Assembly: GCA_020832345.1 (NCBI GenBank) | Contig: JAFIEY010000144.1 | Span: forward strand, 1 to 48,919 | Direction of reading: 5' to 3' | DNA: 48,919 bases | DNA from: Cryomorphaceae bacterium | Lineage (GTDB): Bacteria; Bacteroidota; Bacteroidia; Flavobacteriales; Schleiferiaceae | In this document: positions 1 to 8,138 of the stretch, piece by piece | How the letters are laid out: every line of letters begins with the position of its first letter | How positions within the stretch are numbered: position 1 is the first letter of the stretch | The notes under the pieces: generated by a model | The model's database searches: none | What the model was told of the DNA's origin: nothing | Seen by the model: only the letters and a program-made list of their open reading frames with translations | Translations under genes and position numbers: made by a program

Positions 1-106
1 GTTTTCGACGAAACTCGGCTGCCCTTATTGCATCTTCATCAAAATACACACGCTTACCTTCTTTATTTACAATGCAGTACTTCTCATATTTCTTATCTTT
101 TGCCAC
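1..106 (-). CDS. Partial hypothetical protein, N-terminal 35 codons
   Basis: An open frame runs off the left edge of the window on the minus strand. A GTG at 104-106 is the only usual start codon after the upstream in-frame TAA; reading from it gives a charged peptide (starting M-A-K-D-K-K-Y-E-K-Y) that continues to base 1. The composition, rich in Lys, Glu and Asp with aromatic residues, looks like real protein, but no family is recognised. It could equally be a chance open frame, because only 35 codons are visible. Confidence 0.3.
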   Translation of the reverse strand, partial: MAKDKKYEKYCIVNKEGKRVYFDEDAIRAAEFRRK

Positions 107-359
107 TTTAGTTAGGTTCGCTATATGTGTAATATTGTTTATTACTAAATATTTTTATATTCCTACTTATTAATTACCTTAAATAAAATGCTTATTAACA
201 TGGAATTGTGGAATAAGAACTGAAAATGTGACTTCAGTAATCTTTCTAGTTCCTTGGGTTTTTACAAATTTTTTGAAAACACCAATAGCATTGCAAAGAT
301 AAACATTTCAAACGATACTTTTAGGTCATTCAGGTGATAAAATTTTAGGCAACTGTATA

Positions 360-450
360 TTTAAACCGAAGCTAACCATTTGTTAGTGAAAACCCAAAAA
401 TCTTCCTTGTTGAAAAATTTTGGCAAAAAGGGACTTTTTGGAGTGGACTC
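360..450 (+). repeat. Truncated family-1 palindromic repeat (copy E)
   Basis: The right two thirds of the 142-bp family-1 element are recognisable: the CTAAC/GTTAG central hairpin, the run ending in CAAAAATCT, TTTTGGCA and the terminal stretch ending GACTC. The left end expected near 309 has no clear similarity to other copies, so the copy is truncated or strongly diverged. Its right terminus carries the TTTTTGGAG variant shared with the copy at 30939. No target duplication can be assigned because the left border is lost. Confidence 0.7.
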
Positions 451-459
451 AATAATTTA

Positions 460-617
460 GAGCTTGTCCATAAAGTGAAAGTGGCTAGGCTAGAAAGTTC
501 AAGAGCAAGACTTGCAGCCCCAATAGATATCGGGGAATTATCAAGGAGTTTACTAAAGTAAATGACTGGATATTCAACTGAGAATAACGAGGCTATCGGA
601 CCTTTATAGACAGACAC
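460..617 (-). repeat. Family-2 palindromic repeat (copy 1, 158 bp)
   Basis: Read on the minus strand it starts GTGTCTGTCTATAAAG and ends GACAAGCTC, matching the copies at 31572, 35885 and 42507. It lacks the internal module of about 26 bp found in the two longer copies. The flanking hexamers (AATTTA and TTATTA) do not match, unlike the other three copies, so this one may be rearranged or old. It lies about 60 bp beyond the stop codon of the receptor pseudogene and 9 bp from the truncated family-1 copy. Apart from these two repeats, 107-677 shows nothing recognisable. Confidence 0.85.
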
Positions 618-677
618 TTATTACGAAAAACACACCTCTAAAACTATAAGCATTATCGTAATTTCCCAAAAAACCCC

Positions 678-3133
678 CTAAAAATCATCCCCACCATTTA
701 AATCCATCTTTATTTTTTCCCTTTGCTCTTTAAAATTACGGAAACGGTAGGTGAAAGACAGGGTAGCGATTCGGGTTTCGCGATTAAACAACCTTCGCTG
801 GTCAAATCCAGGGGTCTCCGTATTGATGATAAATCGCTGGGTATTGAATAGGTCGCTAATGTTTAAACTTACTGTTCCATTTTTCTTCAACACTTCTCGG
901 CGGAATCCCAGATTAAAACTAAATATAGGATCTATGGTGCCCTGGGGCAAAACTATTGGCCCTCGGTAATTGCTCATGATTTGTAACGAAAACCACTTTG
1001 GAATGGTTATGTTGCTGAGTAAATTGATGGTCCAACTAAAAGTCTCATTCGAGAAATCTTCGTTTTCCGCATTGCTGCCGCGAATTCGGGATTGAAAAAA
1101 ACTCGTGGTCAGGGTCAAATCCATCCGGGGATTAACATTGACTTGATTGACCACCTCCAATCCGCCATTTTCTTGTCTATTGGCATTTGTCCATGTCACA
1201 ATCGCTGCCTCAGGCGTCAGTGTACCGGTGGGATCGGTGAGACCGGTTTACCCAAACATACTGTAAACCCGGGTCATGGCATTGGTGGTGTTTCGATAAA
1301 AAATGGTGCCCGTAAAATTCCACTTACTGTTATCGCGGTTGAGGGCCACCTCAAAATTATCGGTATATTCAGGTTGCACATAAGGACTCCCAATTCTGAG
1401 GTTAAACAAATCTTGTGCATTGATAAATGGCGCCAATCGCCAAACATTTGGCCGATTAATGCGACGACTATACCCGGAGGTTATTTCGTGGTTTTCGTTG
1501 AGCTTATAGGAGACATAAGCACTGGGAAAAAAGTCGAGGTAGTTGTTGACAAAGGTGCAGTCAATTTTCGGCTGGTGGCTATTGGTAAGCGACCATTCAG
1601 CTCTAACCCCTGCCTGATAACTCCATCGATTCCAAGCATTTTTTAAAGTAAAATACGCTGCGTGAACGTGTTCGTTAAAGGTGAATTCATCGGCAATGAG
1701 TAGATTAGATTCATATTCGTTAGTCGCAAAATTAAACTCATCAAAAATCTGTTCGCGATATTCGCGCAACAAGGTGGATTTTAATCCGGTTTCCAATTTG
1801 AAGTTTTTACCCAATTTTCTTTCGTAATCTCCCTGAAATATGGCCAGGGTTGACTCTGTTGGTCTTCCGTAAATTTGATCTCTGCGATTGGAAATCACCT
1901 CGGCATTCTGATCGTCAAAAACTGTTCTTCAAAAAATTCCGTACGGTCACGGTTGTCGTAACTCATACAAACCATCCCATAAAACTGGTCCTTTTCTTCC
2001 TTTCCCTCCCAATTTACGGTAACTCCGCCCTCCACATTGGTTCTGAACTGATCTTCGTTTAGACCTCTCACATAGGAGCTGTCGGGTTGGCGATTTAAGT
2101 TTTCGTGGGCAATATTGTATGTGCGGTCACGGGTGCGCGTGCGGGCGTTAAAGGTGGAAAACACCCCAAGGGTAAATCGATTGTGAATATCATAATCGAG
2201 TTGAATCCTGACGAGATGATTGGGATCGTAGTTTTCGGTATAATAATCTTGATTGAGGAATGCCGACTGTCCGCCCATTCTGTTGGTACGAAAAGATTCA
2301 CTCTCCATAAATAGCTGACGATATTGATAAGAGTAGCCCACATTTAGGTTAAACCGTCCTTTGCGATAGTTGGCATTCACACCCGCAGTATATTTATTTC
2401 GGGTTCCGATAGAGGTATTTACCTGCCCATTAAACCCCTGCATCTGGCTCTTTTTCAGAATAATATTGATAATACCGCCCACACCTTGCGCATCGTATCG
2501 CGAGGAAGGATTGGTGATAAGTTCCACTTTTTCAATAGCATCTGCGGGAAATTGCTGAAGGATGGATTCCGTATCGTCTCCTGAGAGATTGGTGGGACGG
2601 CCATTGATGTAAATAAGAATGTCCCCGCTACCCCGCATCGACAAATTTCCCTCTTCATCAACTTGCACGGATGGCAAAGTATTTAACACTTCTAATGCAG
2701 TTCCGCCTTCACTTAAAATGGTCTTTTGCACATCAAAAGTTCGCTTTTCTCCATCGGATTGTAAAAGTTTTGCCGCACCGTAAACGGTTACCTCATCGAG
2801 ACCTTCGGTGGATGGTTCCATGGAAATTTTCCCAAGATTTACGGATTTAGACCCAATATTTATACGTTCAAAAGTAGTTGCAAATCCAACAAAAGACATT
2901 TCCAAAACATAATTTCCAGCAGCAAGTGAAAATTGAAATTTGCCTTCCACATCGCTCAACATTCCATCAACCCTATTGCTATCAGGTAGGGCGAAAACAG
3001 AAATATGTGCAAAAGAAACGGGTTCATTATTTTGTTTGTCCCACAGCTGACCTTTCACCGAAACCTGCCCAAAAAGAAATGAAGAACCGAAACTTGCGAA
3101 AAGCAAAAATAAAAATCGGTAAAACTGGGTCAA
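678..3133 (-). pseudogene. Outer-membrane beta-barrel (TonB-receptor-like) protein, decayed
   Basis: Three consecutive minus-strand open frames make one receptor of roughly 820 residues. The first (3133 to 1895; TTG start, signal peptide ending near FLFGQ) has a carboxypeptidase-regulatory-like domain and a TonB-plug-like region (SGDILIYINGRPTNLSGD). The second and third are barrel strands, ending in an acidic GGDDF tail typical of the OMP_b-brl_3 type. Two lesions break it. The frame shifts at an A5 run (1917-1921 on the + strand), where one more base would restore the reading through QNAEVIS. An in-frame TAA near 1248 then follows the residues VYSMFG, and the same frame continues with TGLTDPTG. 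A family-1 repeat also sits 13 bp upstream of the start codon. The frameshift alone could be a sequencing error; with the nonsense codon, a pseudogene is the simpler reading. Confidence 0.85.
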
Positions 3134-3145
3134 AATAGAAAAATT

Positions 3146-3287
3146 GAGTCAACTCTAAAAAGGATGATTTCAATCAAAATCGACGCGGAGGGGATTTTTG
3201 AACCGGAGCTAACCAGCTGTTAGTGAGGATTCAAAAATCTACCGACAAGGAAGATTTTGGCAGAAAGGGACTTTTTAGAGCAGACTC
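3146..3287 (+). repeat. Family-1 palindromic repeat (copy C, 142 bp)
   Basis: Complete 142-bp copy running from GAGTCAACTCTAAAAAGG to TTTTTAGAGCAGACTC, flanked by exact 6-bp duplications AAAATT at 3140-3145 and 3288-3293. It differs from the copy at 20720 at only about two positions, so it is recent. It is inserted 13 bp upstream of the TTG start of the receptor pseudogene and separates that gene from its upstream sequence. Confidence 0.93.
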
Positions 3288-3445
3288 AAAATTTGTGCTT
3301 TAGTCATTTGGCAAAAGTAGATTATTAAACAACAACAATAGGAAGTATGAAAAATTTTAACCCAAAAATAATAACCTTTCCTTAGACAGCAAGTGTCTTG
3401 TAATTTGACTTGAGATGCGTATATTTGGCAGTGATAAAAATTTCT

Positions 3446-4012
3446 ATGCGCTTTCTTACACACATATTGGTATTGTTTATAGTTGCGGGTTGTCAACCAA
3501 AAACCCAATTTATCAAAGACATTGAACGCGGAAGATTTGATAGGGTAAAAAAACAAGTTGAAGCTGGCGAAAATTTGAACCATGTTTATATGGTTCATGG
3601 AGCGCCATTGAGTATTGCATCGAGAAAAGGGCAATATGAAATTGCAAAATACTTGGTGGAAAACGGAGCGGATATACACCTCGATTGTCCGCTTACAAGT
3701 GCTGTTCTCGGAGGAAATACAAAGTTGGTCGGATACTTTATTGACCGTGGGCTTTCACCGGATAGCTTGTGTGAAAGCCACAATACCTTGCCATTAAACA
3801 TTGCTTCACGCGGCGGAAATGTTGCTATGGTGCGATTTTTATTGGAACGCGGTGCCGATCCAAATCCGGATGTACGCTTTCCTCCTTTGTATCACGCCCA
3901 ACAAAAAGCGTTATTTGAACCAAAAGAAAAAGATGTGTACGAAAAAATAGCCCAATTGCTTATTGACGCCGGGGCAGATCCGCAAAATGGATACCCATCA
4001 GCCGAAAATTAA
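3446..4012 (+). CDS. Ankyrin-repeat lipoprotein
   Basis: 188-residue protein with a lipoprotein signal: a hydrophobic stretch followed by the lipobox IVAGC, so it is probably anchored to a membrane after Lsp processing. The body is ankyrin repeats, recognisable from helix-turn motifs such as AKYLVENGADIHLD, VRFLLERGADPNPD and AQLLIDAGADPQ. Ankyrin repeats normally bind protein partners; no partner can be named. The frame opens 12 codons earlier, but the ATG at 3446 places the signal peptide at the N-terminus. It is followed 4 bp later by the next co-directional gene. Confidence 0.8.
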   Translation: MRFLTHILVLFIVAGCQPKTQFIKDIERGRFDRVKKQVEAGENLNHVYMVHGAPLSIASRKGQYEIAKYLVENGADIHLDCPLTSAVLGGNTKLVGYFIDRGLSPDSLCESHNTLPLNIASRGGNVAMVRFLLERGADPNPDVRFPPLYHAQQKALFEPKEKDVYEKIAQLLIDAGADPQNGYPSAEN

Positions 4013-4016
4013 GCAC

Positions 4017-4424
4017 ATGAAAAAGCTAAACCCATTTATGACTGAGCGACTTTTTATTTATTTGCGCTATTGCCTTTTTGGCTTAGTTTTCATTTTTCTG
4101 AGTTCGGAAATGTTAACCGCAGAAACAAATGACACCCTATATTTGGAGGGACAAGTTGGGGTGGCCTTAACAAAGGATTACAAAGTTAATTCCGCGACCC
4201 CTATATCTACGGCAAACCTCTTTAACGGGAAGATGCCCGAGGGGGTAAAAATTTACCGGGAAGTCTGCGAACGTACGCCCTGCCCCGATTTACCGGATTA
4301 TCAAATCAGCGGGATACCAAAAAAAGCAGGAACTTATAAATTTACCATCATTTTGAATACCTTTGGCACCTCCAAAAGCGGAGATCGAATCCTCCAACAT
4401 TTCGTCATTATTATTAAACCTTGA
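4017..4424 (+). CDS. Small secreted protein with Ig-like fold
   Basis: 135 residues. A hydrophobic N-terminal segment (around YLRYCLFGLVFIFL) acts as a signal or membrane anchor. The rest resembles a putative immunoglobulin-like domain: residues such as LPDYQISGIPKKAGTYKF match the strand pattern of He_PIG-type domains, where a conserved G.P..AGTY motif precedes the last strands. Two cysteines (CERTPC) may form a disulphide. The ATG at 4017 begins 4 bp after the ankyrin gene's stop, and the next gene starts 2 bp after this one ends, so the three are probably co-transcribed. Function unknown. Confidence 0.65.
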   Translation: MKKLNPFMTERLFIYLRYCLFGLVFIFLSSEMLTAETNDTLYLEGQVGVALTKDYKVNSATPISTANLFNGKMPEGVKIYREVCERTPCPDLPDYQISGIPKKAGTYKFTIILNTFGTSKSGDRILQHFVIIIKP

Positions 4425-4426
4425 TT

Positions 4427-4972
4427 ATGCAAAGAAAACCCGTTTTAATCGCCATTTTAAGTAGTGGATTGTTTTTCACCCAATGCAGTTCCCCCACCTC
4501 ACCTCAATTAGATATAGAAATTGAAGAGCGAGTGATGAAGGAAAAAAAGGCCGGAGAAAATAAAAATGACGAAGCCCTTAAAAGCCCGATAGAACTTCCT
4601 TCCTTTGAAAGTTGGGAAGAAGAAAAATCTTGGTATGCTGAATTTACGGATGAAGCCATCATTTCACAGATTCAAATGAGATGCTCAGAGGATAATGGCG
4701 AAATGTTTCATTATAATGTCGGTGGTTTTTTTGGCGAGGCATCCAGACGGTTGAGCGAATCCTGGAATGAAGAATTGGTAAAAACCATGTTAACCTGTTT
4801 ATCATTTCCAATTTCGGCAGATGACGCCATGACCTTTGTGGCCAACCTACATTATATAGAAGGATTTCATTCGGATAAATTTACCGCTCTTCTTAAAAAC
4901 CAACTTAAAGAATCTGAGGTAAAAGCGTATTATGAAACCGTCGAAAATTTGGACACGGGAGGCAACAATTGA
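4427..4972 (+). CDS. Hypothetical lipoprotein
   Basis: 181-residue protein beginning at the ATG at 4427, 2 bp after the previous stop; a TTG two codons earlier is less likely. The N-terminus has a lipoprotein signal with lipobox-like FFTQC. A Glu/Lys-rich linker then leads to a mostly helical, acidic domain with no recognised family. It is the last of three small co-directional envelope genes (ankyrin, Ig-like, this one) and may act with them, but the only evidence is spacing. No terminator hairpin of note follows it. Confidence 0.6.
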   Translation: MQRKPVLIAILSSGLFFTQCSSPTSPQLDIEIEERVMKEKKAGENKNDEALKSPIELPSFESWEEEKSWYAEFTDEAIISQIQMRCSEDNGEMFHYNVGGFFGEASRRLSESWNEELVKTMLTCLSFPISADDAMTFVANLHYIEGFHSDKFTALLKNQLKESEVKAYYETVENLDTGGNN

Positions 4973-5104
4973 CGATTTGAGCCATCAGAAAATTGATTTT
5001 ACCACCCTAAAAAAACCCAACCTTGTAAAATAACCAAAAAAAAGTGCCCAAATAGTTTTATTTCTCAGCTATTTGAAATATTTTTGGCTAATCGTTTTTA
5101 AAGG

Positions 5105-5135
5105 TTGCCCAATCGGATAAATGTTATTTTATTTG
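5105..5135 (+). promoter_or_regulatory. Predicted acpP promoter
   Basis: TTG at 5105-5107 and TTTATTTG at 5128-5135, one mismatch from the Bacteroidota -7 consensus TAnnTTTG, are separated by 20 bp, the expected distance. Transcription would start near 5142, leaving a leader of about 24 nt before the acpP ATG. Prediction from motif and spacing only. Confidence 0.45.
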
Positions 5136-5165
5136 CAGCTTGAAAATTAATTTAAATTTTTCGTT

Positions 5166-5408
5166 ATGTCTGACATCACATCACGTGTTAAAGCCATCAT
5201 CGTCGAGAAGCTCGGTGTTGATGAAAATGAAGTTGTAACCGAAGCGAGTTTCACTGCCGATCTAGGTGCTGACTCACTCGATACGGTTGAGCTAATCATG
5301 GAGTTTGAAAAGGAATTTGACATCCAGATTCCGGATGATCAAGCCGAAAACATTGCCACTGTTGGGCAAGCTGTTACTTACATAGAAAACGAGTTGGCCA
5401 GCAAGTAA
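5166..5408 (+). CDS. acpP: Acyl carrier protein
   Basis: 80-residue acidic helical protein that carries growing acyl chains in fatty acid synthesis. Ser37, in the invariant GADSLD motif, receives the 4'-phosphopantetheine arm; a PPTase that could do this is encoded at 44051. The following [11 protein letters not shown] helix II, which docks with partner enzymes, is fully conserved. Length is normal for bacterial ACP. The downstream gene is fabF, the usual partner, and 177 bp holding a large inverted repeat separates them. A clear -33/-7 promoter candidate lies directly upstream. Confidence 0.97.
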   Translation: MSDITSRVKAIIVEKLGVDENEVVTEASFTADLGADSLDTVELIMEFEKEFDIQIPDDQAENIATVGQAVTYIENELASK

Positions 5409-5487
5409 TTTGCGCTTTACGGCAAACGCACCTTATTAGGTTAGGAGTATTCTCAGTCTCTTCCGGGGTTTTTGCCGTTTGTGCAAA
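5409..5487 (+). other. Inverted repeat between acpP and fabF
   Basis: TTTGC (5409-5413) and ACGGCAAA (5419-5426) pair perfectly with TTTGCCGT (5471-5478) and GCAAA (5483-5487). This gives a 13-bp two-part stem, interrupted by a 5x4 internal loop, around a 44-nt apical region. It begins directly after the acpP stop codon. It could stabilise the short acpP message or attenuate read-through into fabF. It lacks a clean T-run, so it is not a standard intrinsic terminator. Confidence 0.5.
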
Positions 5488-5585
5488 TGCGTCGGAGTGA
5501 TTCATTGGGAATGACTTAATCGTTGAAAACAAGTTTTTGACGGGCGTAATGGTATCGTTATAATATTCACTTTAGCTGTTATCCT

Positions 5586-6839
5586 ATGGAGTTAAAACGT
5601 GTTGTTGTTACTGGCTTGGGGGCACTTACCCCTATTGGTAATACCCTTGAAGCATTTTGGAGCGCACTCATTACCGGAAAATCCGGGGCTGCCCCCATTA
5701 CGCTATTTGACCCCGAGAAATTCAAAACACGTTTTGCCTGCGAGGTCAAAAATTTTGATGCAAACGATTATATCGATCGCAAGGAAGCTCGACGAATGGA
5801 TCGATTTACACATTTCGCCATGGTAGCGGCTGAAGAAGGCATGAAGGACGCCGGGCTTACTGAGCCCGGCACCTTTGATCCCGACAGAGCAGGTGTTATT
5901 TGGGGTTCGGGCATTGGCGGTTTGGATACGTTCCTTACTGAATCCAAAAATTACCACTCCGGCGACGGAACTCCTAGGTTTAATCCCTTCTTTATTCCAA
6001 AAATGATTGCCGATATTTCCCCCGGTCATATCTCAATCAAATACGGACTACGGGGACCCAACTTCACTACCGTATCTGCTTGTGCTTCGGCAACCAACGC
6101 GCTGATTGATGCGGCTACTTACATCCGCTTGGGCAAAGCCGACATCATTGTTTCGGGTGGTTCTGAGGCTGCCGTTACCGAAGCCGGTATTGGCGGTTTT
6201 AATGCCATGCATGCACTCTCCATTCGCAACGACTCACCGGAAACGGCTTCCCGACCTTTCGACAAAGATCGCGATGGATTCGTCATGGGTGAAGGCGCTG
6301 CTTGTATCATTCTTGAAGAATATGAACATGCCAAAAGACGCGGTGCTAAAATTTACGCAGAACTCGTGGGATACGGACTTTCCGCAGATGCGAGCCACAT
6401 TACTGCCCCACATCCCGATGGCCTTGGCGCATCCAAAGTAATGATCAATGCGCTTGAAGACGCCGAACTCACACCCAGCGACATCGACTACATCAATGTG
6501 CACGGCACAAGTACACCACTTGGCGATATCGCCGAAACCAAAGCCATCCTTAAGGTATTTGGTGAAAAAGCTTATGATTTAAATATCTCTTCGACCAAAT
6601 CAATGACCGGCCACCTGCTCGGTGCTGCGGGCGCAGTTGAAAGTATTGCCGCCATTATGGCCGTTCGCGAAGGAATTGTTCCTCCCACCATCAATCACGA
6701 AACCGAAGATCCCGAAATAGACAATAAACTGAACTTTACTTTTGGAAAAGCGCAAAAGCGAAATGTTCGTGCCGCTTTGAGTAATACATTTGGTTTTGGT
6801 GGGCACAATGCCTCGGTAATCTTTAAAAAAGTTGACTAG
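5586..6839 (+). CDS. fabF: Beta-ketoacyl-ACP synthase II
   Basis: 417 residues, the normal length for FabF. It condenses malonyl-ACP with acyl-ACP in the elongation cycle of type II fatty acid synthesis in the cytoplasm. The nucleophile Cys166 sits in VSACASATNALI. The two catalytic histidines lie in NVHGTSTPLGD and in SMTGHLLGAAG, with the Lys of STKSMTGH just before. The glycine-rich C-terminus NTFGFGGHNAS is intact. It follows acpP and is followed 6 bp later by rnc, the common Bacteroidota order. Confidence 0.97.
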   Translation: MELKRVVVTGLGALTPIGNTLEAFWSALITGKSGAAPITLFDPEKFKTRFACEVKNFDANDYIDRKEARRMDRFTHFAMVAAEEGMKDAGLTEPGTFDPDRAGVIWGSGIGGLDTFLTESKNYHSGDGTPRFNPFFIPKMIADISPGHISIKYGLRGPNFTTVSACASATNALIDAATYIRLGKADIIVSGGSEAAVTEAGIGGFNAMHALSIRNDSPETASRPFDKDRDGFVMGEGAACIILEEYEHAKRRGAKIYAELVGYGLSADASHITAPHPDGLGASKVMINALEDAELTPSDIDYINVHGTSTPLGDIAETKAILKVFGEKAYDLNISSTKSMTGHLLGAAGAVESIAAIMAVREGIVPPTINHETEDPEIDNKLNFTFGKAQKRNVRAALSNTFGFGGHNASVIFKKVD

Positions 6840-6845
6840 CCGACT

Positions 6846-7619
6846 ATGGTCGCGCTTTTATCAGGACTTTTAGGACCCCGCTCTACTTTTTCCAAAAAAT
6901 TGGAATCTATTTTGGGCTTTAGACCCGGAAACGAATTTTTATATGAAGTGGCGCTTCGTCATTCTTCCATGCCCGAAACTGAAAGGTTTAGCGATGAAAT
7001 GGGCAATAGAAACAATCAAAGGCTGGAATTCTTAGGCGATGCATTTCTGGGCAGCATTTGTGCCGAAATTCTCTATCGACATTTTCCCGAAAAAGACGAG
7101 GGCTTTCTCTCGTCCATGCGATCGAAAATGGTGAATCGGAAACACCTCAACCATATTGCGAAAGAACTGGAATTACCCGAATTATTATCGGTAAACAGTG
7201 CCGGTATGAAAACGCCTCCGCGCTCCATATACGGCGATGCACTAGAAGCCCTAATCGGCGCAGTATTTCTCGACAAAGGATACAAAACTTGTGATACCTT
7301 TGTCAGGCAGAAAATAGTTTCGCCTTACGTCAACCTGAATACATTAAGCGAGGAGGTAATCAGTTATAAATCGCTGCTTTTTGAATGGGCGCAAAAAAAC
7401 CGAAAGAAATTGGTTTTTTCGTTGGTTCATGAGGAAAGGAAACGCAATGCCCCCAAGTTTGATGTCATTGTCATTTTGGATGAAAAACAAATGGCTAGAG
7501 GTTCTGGTGCATCAAAAAAACATGCGGAAGAAAATGCCTCTGAAAAGGTTTGTAAGGTATTAAAATTAACCCGAAGAGATGGCCGGAAAAACGCAACTGT
7601 GGGAAGAGGAAGAAATTGA
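6846..7619 (+). CDS. rnc: Ribonuclease III
   Basis: 257-residue endonuclease that cleaves double-stranded RNA in rRNA and mRNA maturation. The RNase III signature NQRLEFLGDAFLG and the second metal-binding motif GDALEALIGAVFLDKG are both intact, so all catalytic acidic residues are present. A double-stranded RNA-binding domain follows, ending with the GSGASKKHAEENAS helix. It starts 6 bp after fabF. Its last 41 bases overlap the next gene in another frame; the tail beyond the dsRBD (RRDGRKNATVGRGRN) is a basic extension lying in that overlap. Confidence 0.96.
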   Translation: MVALLSGLLGPRSTFSKKLESILGFRPGNEFLYEVALRHSSMPETERFSDEMGNRNNQRLEFLGDAFLGSICAEILYRHFPEKDEGFLSSMRSKMVNRKHLNHIAKELELPELLSVNSAGMKTPPRSIYGDALEALIGAVFLDKGYKTCDTFVRQKIVSPYVNLNTLSEEVISYKSLLFEWAQKNRKKLVFSLVHEERKRNAPKFDVIVILDEKQMARGSGASKKHAEENASEKVCKVLKLTRRDGRKNATVGRGRN

Positions 7620-8043
7620 AATCAACCTGCTTGGGTTGCGGTCTCCCTATTCTATCGTTCAATTGGCTTTCTATTTAAACAAAAATGCCGGATTTCGGTT
7701 TTCTAAAGTAATAGATGATTTGGGTGTATTGGTAAAGCCTGACACCCATACTTCTTTTGTGCTTTTTAGTCAAAAGGAAGAACACCAACAATTTTTTTTG
7801 GTCAGCAATATTTCACTCGAAAAAAACCCGGCAAACACAACTCATACGCTATTTGATGTACCCGAGGTTTTTCCGCTTATACCTTCACATAAAAAGATAA
7901 ATGCATGGCTCTGTTGGGAAAGCGAAGGCAGTAGCCATGAAGTGATTTTAAACAGAATAAAACCCCTGCAAAATATTTTAAATGCAGAAAAAATATTGCC
8001 TTCACAATGTAAAAATAACAAAAGATTGGTTTGGTTATTTTGA
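7579..8043 (+). CDS. IPExxxVDY-like family protein
   Basis: 154-residue protein placed between rnc and pyk, where Bacteroidota commonly carry a small protein of the IPExxxVDY family. The N-terminal region fits that family: an LLGL motif, then a helix with LAFYLNKNAGFRF, then an aspartate pair and beta strands. The naming motif is degenerate, however: the aligned segment reads IPSHKKINA instead of IPE...VDY. The assignment therefore rests mainly on position, length and the N-terminal half. The ATG at 7579 makes a 41-bp overlap with rnc. Molecular function of the family is unknown. Confidence 0.7.
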   Translation: MAGKTQLWEEEEIEINLLGLRSPYSIVQLAFYLNKNAGFRFSKVIDDLGVLVKPDTHTSFVLFSQKEEHQQFFLVSNISLEKNPANTTHTLFDVPEVFPLIPSHKKINAWLCWESEGSSHEVILNRIKPLQNILNAEKILPSQCKNNKRLVWLF

Positions 8044-8138
8044 CCGATTAATTTTTAAACACGTAGATTTGCTAAAATTTTTGAGAAAATACTTTCTCCG
8101 TTAAAATGAATTTTACCCATTAAAGGATACATTAAATT

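Noticed and set aside
372-617. Minus-strand frame of 81 codons across the two repeats
   Set aside because: It lies wholly inside the family-1/family-2 repeat DNA and its borders follow those of the family-2 copy; no protein features.
1092-1646. 184-codon plus-strand frame opposite the receptor pseudogene
   Set aside because: Antisense to a clear beta-barrel coding sequence; no domain, no start signal.
1890-1925. Programmed frameshift in the receptor gene
   Set aside because: The A5 run is not a strong slippery site and a second lesion, an in-frame TAA, lies further on, so decay or error is simpler.
5049-5075. CAAATAG/CTATTTG inverted repeat upstream of acpP
   Set aside because: Seven-base AT-rich stem with a 13-base loop, weak and just before the predicted promoter; too likely by chance.
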